Part shown: positions 61,401 through 64,000 of the stretch, piece by piece
How the letters are laid out: each line of letters starts with the position of its first letter
Numbering within the stretch: position 1 is the stretch's first letter
Assembly (NCBI GenBank): GCA_029202525.1
Contig: CP119325.1
Coordinates: 2,516,001 to 2,580,000 of the forward strand
Direction: 5' to 3'
DNA length: 64,000 nt
Source of the DNA: Candidatus Pseudomonas phytovorans
GTDB lineage: Bacteria; Pseudomonadota; Gammaproteobacteria; Pseudomonadales; Pseudomonadaceae
Translations under genes and position numbers: made by a program
Notes under the pieces: generated by a model
What the model was told of the DNA's origin: nothing
The model's database searches: none
What the model saw: the letters and a program-made list of their open reading frames with translations, nothing else

Positions 61401-61942
61401 GTCAATCTGCAGTGAGTGAGCGCCCGGTCGTTGGTGACCTGGCGCATCAGCAGTCTGTGAGTATCTGGCTTGGTTTGGGGAGCAACGTCCCTGGGCGGCG
61501 CGAATTTTTTCTTCAATGTGCTGTGGATAGCTTACGAATGCTGTACGGCCAAGTGCGAGTCTCACCCGTCGTGGAAAGCAAGGCTGTGGGCGGCTTGAAC
61601 GAGCCGTTCCTGAATTTGGTCGTGAACTGTGTCGTAGAGTGCTCGATCGCTGATGTTAAGTCTCAGCTGCAAGCCATCGAGCAGCGCCTGCACCGTAAGA
61701 AGGGGCGCAAGCTAATCACACTCGACGTCGACTTGCTGCTCTATGGTGAGTTCATGGGTGTTGAGGATGGGCGGCAGATTCCGCATCCAGATGTTGAGCA
61801 GCATCTGCACGTATTGGCGCCACTACTAGCACTTGAGCCAGACCTGCGACTGCCTGGTTCAGGCTTGCTGCTTTCCAGCATCTGTCCTTTCGACGAAATG
61901 AAGTCGAATGGTGTCCACTTCGTATCCTGGGTACCGAGGTGA
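61397..61942 (+). CDS. folK: 2-amino-4-hydroxy-6-hydroxymethyldihydropteridine pyrophosphokinase
   Basis: 181 aa folate-biosynthesis enzyme that pyrophosphorylates the pterin before dihydropteroate synthase. Contains SIWLGLGSNVPGR, the pterin-binding FLNLVVNC, and RKLITLDVDLLLYGEF (HPPK signature, with LITLDVD for RxLDxD), then IPHPDVEQHLHVLAPLLALEP. It has a ~20-residue N-terminal extension. Finding folK in a catabolic operon suggests a second copy that raises the folate pool as C1 acceptor (inference). Confidence 0.92.
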   Translation: MSQSAVSERPVVGDLAHQQSVSIWLGLGSNVPGRREFFLQCAVDSLRMLYGQVRVSPVVESKAVGGLNEPFLNLVVNCVVECSIADVKSQLQAIEQRLHRKKGRKLITLDVDLLLYGEFMGVEDGRQIPHPDVEQHLHVLAPLLALEPDLRLPGSGLLLSSICPFDEMKSNGVHFVSWVPR

Positions 61943-61999
61943 CTTCTACAAGCGCTGGAAACTGCCCCCAGCCTCCACAGTTTTTGTGAGCTCTTGCAT

Positions 62000-62023
62000 C
62001 AACGCGGCATCTCAGCCGCGTTG
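62000..62023 (+). terminator. Hairpin after folK
   Basis: 9-bp perfect stem CAACGCGGC / GCCGCGTTG with a 6-base loop, followed by AGTTCTCTCC. No strong U-run. Confidence 0.45.
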
Positions 62024-62332
62024 AGTTCTCTCCCTCCTGACTTTCCACGCTGCCTTCCTTCGTTTCCCCTCGGACACAATCGTGCCCTCATTAATTTTCC
62101 AAGGCTGAGAGGGGTGGGTTCGCCTTCAAGAATAGTAATTGTCCTACGCATATCCCTATCAGCCATTTCTGCTCCTTGAATAGAGCAGGACATGGAGACG
62201 CACCGTCTCTGGCAACAAAAGCCTACCTCGTACAACTTGAAACGAGGGATCCATCGGATATGAGTGCTGAAACCGGTGGTCAGAGAGGCGAGATGAGAAG
62301 CTGCTTAAATCCAGGCACCAGCGCCAGGAATT

Positions 62333-62356
62333 AAAAAAGGGCGCCAAAGGGCGCCC
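62333..62356 (-). terminator. Intrinsic terminator of the GcvT/kinase operon
   Basis: On the leftward strand GGGCGCC-CTTT-GGCGCCC followed by six U. A canonical terminator, 39 bases beyond the kinase stop. Confidence 0.9.
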
Positions 62357-62394
62357 AAAGCGAAGGTTCGACAAGCGATAGAAGTGGTGCTGCG

Positions 62395-63324
62395 CTACAC
62401 GAGTTCTTCAGCGCCCTCCAGCACCGTTTTGACATGATCCAGGAACGATGCAGACATCATGAGCTCACGGCAACGTTGGAAGCGCTTGTTCCCATAAGCC
62501 CAGAAGTCATCGGCCGGGTTGTGATTGGCATGCTGAATCAGGCCCCACAGCGACCACAGAAGATCGCAAAGCGCCTTGAAGATCACGATCCGACCAAACT
62601 CAATGGGCGAGGGCTCGCCATTGAAGTAGGCCTGCAGAAGCTCTTGTTCAGCCTTCGGCCCAAGCTCTGCTTCGATGATTAGATCCGCAATGTCCCACAT
62701 CGGATCGTTCATGCCCGAGTATTCCCAGTCGACGATGATCATCCGATCCCCGGTGTCCAGGAAGTTCTCGCACAGCGGATCGCAGTGACACGGCGCCAAG
62801 TCTACCGGGAAGGCTTCCAATGCTGCTCGAGCCTTCTCCAGTATCGCCAGGATCGCGTCATAACCAGCCGGTACTTTCGCTGACTTCTGAGCGAGGATCT
62901 TGGTGTAGCCGTCCAGCATCTTGAACATGTCAAAGTGCGACGCGAACTGAGCATCGCTGGTATGCAATTGTCGAAGCGCCTGGCCGGCGCGAGCTATCGC
63001 ACCTTGCCTCGACTGGAACAACTGAGGAGTCATGGTCACAACCTCCTCCATGAAGCGCGTAAGGCTGACCCCGGTGCGAATGTCGAAGAACTCAACTGGC
63101 GCACTGACCTCTACGCGAGCTGCTTCTTTCGCGGCAACGCATTCGTGGCCTCGATCGATGTACTCTGCAGTACCCTCACCAGGAAGGCGAAGGCAAAACA
63201 CACCGGATGTCGTTTCTACACGGAACACACGGTTAGTCAGGCCGCCGAGGCGGGTGATCGACTTGATCGCTCCATAACGCTTGAGCGAACGCATTTCGTG
63301 GATGGTTTCCTCAATCGTTTGCAT
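62395..63324 (-). CDS. Choline-kinase-family phosphotransferase (LicA/APH fold)
   Basis: 309 aa. N-lobe with LGGLTNRVFRVETTSGVFCLRLPG, the nucleotide-binding start of choline/ethanolamine kinases; C-lobe with catalytic HCDPLCENFL and the metal-binding IIVDWEYSGMNDPMWDIADL, both close to LicA-type choline kinases. ATG at 63324 (MQTIEETIHEM), four bases after the upstream stop; the longer frame overlaps the previous gene. Expected to phosphorylate a hydroxyl of an amino-alcohol. It is in an operon with a GcvT-type demethylase, which is unusual for a lipopolysaccharide or phospholipid choline kinase. Confidence 0.9.
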   Translation of the reverse strand: MQTIEETIHEMRSLKRYGAIKSITRLGGLTNRVFRVETTSGVFCLRLPGEGTAEYIDRGHECVAAKEAARVEVSAPVEFFDIRTGVSLTRFMEEVVTMTPQLFQSRQGAIARAGQALRQLHTSDAQFASHFDMFKMLDGYTKILAQKSAKVPAGYDAILAILEKARAALEAFPVDLAPCHCDPLCENFLDTGDRMIIVDWEYSGMNDPMWDIADLIIEAELGPKAEQELLQAYFNGEPSPIEFGRIVIFKALCDLLWSLWGLIQHANHNPADDFWAYGNKRFQRCRELMMSASFLDHVKTVLEGAEELV

Positions 63325-63328
63325 GGCA

Positions 63329-64000
63329 TTAACCCCGCAGGCGATCGGACTTCGGATCGTAGAGGCAGCGAGCCCCACGCTGAGCTTGATAGGGTTTACC
63401 AAGCGCTTCGATGATGAAGTCGCTTTCCTTGGTCAGCTCAACTGGCAGATATCCGAATGCCACCGTTTTCTGAAGGATGTGGCTGAAGGCGGTGCTGGTC
63501 AGGCGGCCAACGACTTTGCCGTCCTTGATGATGGTTTCGCCACCGTGGAAGGGTGCGAAGTCTTCGACGACAAAGGAGCACAGGCGACGTTTGACGCCAG
63601 CTTCCTTGATCGCGAGCAGTGCTTCCTTGCCGATGAAATCGCCTTTGTCGAACGCGACGCAGAAGCCCAGGCCAGCCTCGAACGGGTTGTAGTCCGGGGT
63701 GATGTCGCCCGACCAGTACAGGTAGCCTTTCTCCATACGGCAGGAGTCGATGGCGCGATAGCCAACGTTGGCGATGCCGTGTGGCTCACCGGCTTTCCAC
63801 AGGGTCTCGTAAACGCTTGCAGCGTATTCCTGAGGGATGTACAGCTCCCAACCCAGCTCGCCGACGTAACCCACACGAACGGCCAGTACACGTGCGTAAC
63901 CAACCTCGATGTACTTGGCGCTGAGGTAAGGGAAGGCCTCGTTGGATACGTCGTCATCCGTAACCGATTGCAGGATGTCACGGGCCAGCGGGCCGCAGAT
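63329..64000 (-). CDS. GcvT-domain protein, dimethylglycine/sarcosine dehydrogenase-like (C-terminal part)
   Basis: 224 codons of the C-terminus; the gene continues beyond 64000. Seen: GPLARDILQ, RVGYVGELGWELYIP, DSCRMEKGYLYWSGDITPD followed by NPFEAGLGFCVAFDKGDFIGKEAL, and GKVVGRLTSTAFSHIL. This is the folate-binding GcvT fold in the form found at the end of dimethylglycine and sarcosine dehydrogenases, where the methyl carbon goes to THF. Whether an N-terminal FAD domain is present cannot be seen; a stand-alone aminomethyltransferase is the alternative. Confidence 0.88.
   Translation of the reverse strand: MCGPLARDILQSVTDDDVSNEAFPYLSAKYIEVGYARVLAVRVGYVGELGWELYIPQEYAASVYETLWKAGEPHGIANVGYRAIDSCRMEKGYLYWSGDITPDYNPFEAGLGFCVAFDKGDFIGKEALLAIKEAGVKRRLCSFVVEDFAPFHGGETIIKDGKVVGRLTSTAFSHILQKTVAFGYLPVELTKESDFIIEALGKPYQAQRGARCLYDPKSDRLRG

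Larger units (their letters stand above)
61943..62394. other. Intergenic region between convergent folK and kinase genes
   Basis: About 450 bases. It contains a hairpin CAACGCGGC / GCCGCGTTG at 62000-62023 (loop ATCTCA), 58 bases after folK, probably its terminator, and the terminator of the opposite operon. The short frames seen between them lack ribosome sites and I do not call a gene. Confidence 0.5.

Noticed and set aside
61999..62235. 78-codon leftward frame between folK and the kinase gene
   Set aside because: No ribosome site, low-complexity basic translation, and it overlaps the probable folK terminator.
62395..63324. Kinase as an aminoglycoside-resistance gene
   Set aside because: The fold is shared, but the DWEYSGMNDPMWDIADL block is typical of choline/ethanolamine kinases and the operon context is metabolic.
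63329..64000. GcvT protein as part of the ordinary glycine cleavage system
   Set aside because: The neighbouring kinase, ETF and ETF-QO genes and the DMGDH-like RMEKGYLYWSGDITPD segment favour an ETF-linked dehydrogenase; only the missing upstream sequence can settle it, so the plain aminomethyltransferase is kept as an alternative.

Overview
The window is chromosomal DNA from a fluorescent Pseudomonas, most likely the P. putida group. The evidence is the gene orders gloB / yafS-like / rnhA / dnaQ / lysine decarboxylase and gacA-uvrC-pgsA-tRNA-Gly, a 13-gene nuoABCDEFGHIJKLMN operon with fused nuoCD, ChrR, a second EF-G, and four copies or pairs of the P. putida-type REP element with its typical CTCTTCGCGGG core. 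Most of the window is GC-rich and densely coding.

Layout. 1-6.1 kb: leftward peptide ABC importer (yejF partial, yejE, yejB and two tandem binding proteins). 6.2-10.6 kb: mltD, gloB, a methyltransferase, rnhA, dnaQ. 10.8-16.1 kb: lysine decarboxylase, a small conserved protein, chromate/quinone reductase, a TonB-dependent receptor. 16.3-18.1 kb: a compact cluster of phage-derived genes (LuxR-type HTH, GpL-like, holin-like, CI-like repressor, 30-aa ORF, Ogr/Delta zinc finger). 18.2-33.2 kb: complex I. 33.8-41.3 kb: isocitrate lyase with a long regulated leader, a secretin-like protein, SulP transporter, EF-G paralogue, two hypotheticals. 41.3-52.7 kb: class III aminotransferase, LysR, amino-acid permease, thioesterase, GST, phosphate transporter, a truncated DUF488 remnant coupled to a GNAT gene, XRE regulator, gacA-uvrC-pgsA and tRNA-Gly(GCC).

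From 53 kb to the end the sequence changes character. It is less GC-rich to the eye and lies immediately after the tRNA-Gly, a known integration hot spot. It encodes one coherent system. Leftward from about 56.8 kb: a small membrane protein, PurU, FolD, EtfB, EtfA. Rightward: a DeoR-family regulator, then an inositol-monophosphatase-family enzyme, ETF:ubiquinone oxidoreductase, a HAD phosphatase and FolK. Convergent from beyond the window end: a dimethylglycine/sarcosine-dehydrogenase-like (GcvT-domain) protein and a choline-kinase-family kinase. Both control regions carry repeated AAACMACA-type half-sites.

My interpretation (inference) is a DeoR-controlled N-demethylation and one-carbon module. 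A methylated amine, possibly an amino-alcohol that is phosphorylated by the kinase, is oxidatively demethylated with tetrahydrofolate as C1 acceptor. Electrons leave through ETF and ETF-QO to quinone, and the C1 unit leaves through FolD and PurU as formate. The substrate cannot be read from the sequence. This island is the best candidate in the window for an undescribed system.
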